Assembly: GCF_001427385.1 (NCBI RefSeq)
Contig: NZ_LMGJ01000001.1
Coordinates: 186,001-250,000, forward strand
Source of the DNA: Mesorhizobium sp. Root157
GTDB taxonomy: Bacteria; Pseudomonadota; Alphaproteobacteria; Rhizobiales; Rhizobiaceae
Direction of reading: 5' to 3'
DNA length: 64,000 bases
How positions within the stretch are numbered: the stretch's first letter is position 1; every line of letters starts with the position of its first letter. The translations under genes were made by a program, and so were the position numbers. The notes under the pieces are model-generated. The model made no database searches. It was not told the origin of the DNA and worked only from the letters and a program-made list of their open reading frames with translations. Below, piece by piece: positions 63,175-64,000 of this stretch.

Positions 63175-63920
63175 GCCGCGTCTCCGAGATAGGCGCGGCG
63201 CACTTCCGGGTTGGCGCGGATTTCATCGACCGTGCCGGTGGCGATGATGCTGCCATAGACCAGCACCGAGATGCGGTCGGCCAGGGCGAAGACGGCATCC
63301 ATGTCGTGCTCGACCAAAAGGATCGGCGCTTCACTGCGCAGGGCGTCGAGGAAACCAGTCAGTCGCTTCGACCCGTCGGGGCCGAGGCCCGCCATCGGCT
63401 CGTCAAGCAGGAAAGCCTTCGGGCCGAGCGCCAACGCAATCGCCACCTCGAGTTGGCGGCGCTCGCCATGCGACAGCTCGGCGGCAGGCACACGCGCCCG
63501 ATCCTGCAGGCCGACCCGTTCCAGCATCGCCATGGCCGGCTCGGTCAGGCTCCTGTCGCCCGCCACGGGGCGAAAAAAGCGGAAGCTCGACCCTTGCCTG
63601 GCCTGCACCGCCAGCATCACGTTGCGCAGCGCCGAGAATTCCGGCGCCAGCGAAGAAATCTGAAAGCTGCGGCCGAGTCCCCGCCTGGCCCGCGCAGCCA
63701 TGTCGAGGCCGGCCATGTCCTGCCCCTGGAAGCGGATCGAGCCGCTGTCAGGCTTGAGCGAACCGGAAATCTGGTGGATCAGCGTACTTTTGCCCGCACC
63801 GTTGGGGCCGATCAGCGCATGGATTTCACCCACCCTGAGGTCGAGGCTCACCCCGTCCGTCGCCTTCAGCGCACCGAAGCTTTTGCGGATATCGGTGAGT
63901 TCGAGGATCGCGTCAGTCAT
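63171..63920 (-). CDS. Branched-chain-type ABC transporter ATPase (LivG)
   Basis: A 249-residue ATPase of the LivG type. Walker A LIGPNGAGKSTLIHQISGSL, then LGRSFQISSLAPEFSALRNV (Q-loop), AELSHGERRQLEVAIALALG (signature with H instead of G at the second position), FLLDEPMAGLGPDGS, and VEHDMDAVFALADRI. ATG 63920; it overlaps livM by eight bases. Confidence 0.92.
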
Positions 63921-64000
63921 GGCGCGCCCTCCCCGCGACAAGGCCCAGCAGGCCACCGCGCGCGAACAGCACCACACCGAGCAGCATCAGGCCGAGGAAA
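63913..64000 (-). CDS. Branched-chain-type ABC permease (LivM), C-terminal end only
   Basis: The last ~28 residues of a permease (FLGLMLLGVVLFARGGLLGL, then VAGRARHD) read into the window and overlap the livG start. The final helix with FARGGL is typical of LivM. The rest lies outside. Confidence 0.75.
   Translation of the reverse strand, partial: FLGLMLLGVVLFARGGLLGLVAGRARHD

Overview
The window reads as a chromosomal segment of an alphaproteobacterium of the order Rhizobiales, most like the Mesorhizobium/Phyllobacteriaceae branch. Evidence: GC-rich coding bias, the gene content (glnK-amtB, sdhCDAB, leuC, rplS with an Ala/Glu-rich tail, ftsK, many ABC importers), and dispersed palindromic intergenic repeats of the type found across rhizobia. 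Assignment rests on remembered protein families, not on a search. No rRNA, tRNA, CRISPR array, transposase or prophage gene was seen.

Layout. 1-26 kb is mainly housekeeping: partial ftsK (minus), small membrane proteins, an NCS2 purine permease, glnK-amtB behind a sigma-54-like promoter, tesB divergent from a UbiH-type hydroxylase, a YbaK deacylase, OsmC, YceH, the sdhCDAB operon with a palindrome in its leader, an MliC-like lipoprotein, two diguanylate cyclases, leuC, a small repeat-rich gap, a MarR regulator with a cysteine-bearing tail divergent from a secreted protein, an orphan polar amino-acid ABC transporter, and rplS. 26-32 kb holds a TSUP permease, prpE, an SLC13-type permease with TrkA-C domains, and a WYL regulator paired with a 57-residue protein.

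32-49 kb holds two catabolic modules. On the minus strand, an XRE-cupin regulator, glutaryl-CoA dehydrogenase, a class III aminotransferase and a spermidine/putrescine-type ABC importer look like uptake and breakdown of a polyamine or omega-amino acid. On the plus strand, divergent from a DeoR regulator, a betaine-type binding protein, its ATPase, a permease with two membrane domains fused, a choline-kinase-like phosphotransferase and a dimethylglycine-dehydrogenase-like enzyme form a quaternary-amine uptake and demethylation operon.

49-64 kb looks like a tryptophan/kynurenine/anthranilate island. A minus-strand operon carries a fused flavin monooxygenase/old-yellow-enzyme protein (the architecture of 2-aminobenzoyl-CoA monooxygenase/reductase), an SDR, an enoyl-CoA hydratase, an acyl-CoA dehydrogenase, RidA and a FadJ-like protein, preceded by a MarR regulator. 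Divergently, a GntR regulator sits beside a strong promoter driving a TrpX-like binding protein, ATPase, permease and kynureninase. Liv-type ABC ATPases close the window. Kynureninase would make anthranilate, and the minus-strand operon would consume its CoA ester; the CoA ligase needed between them is not in the window.
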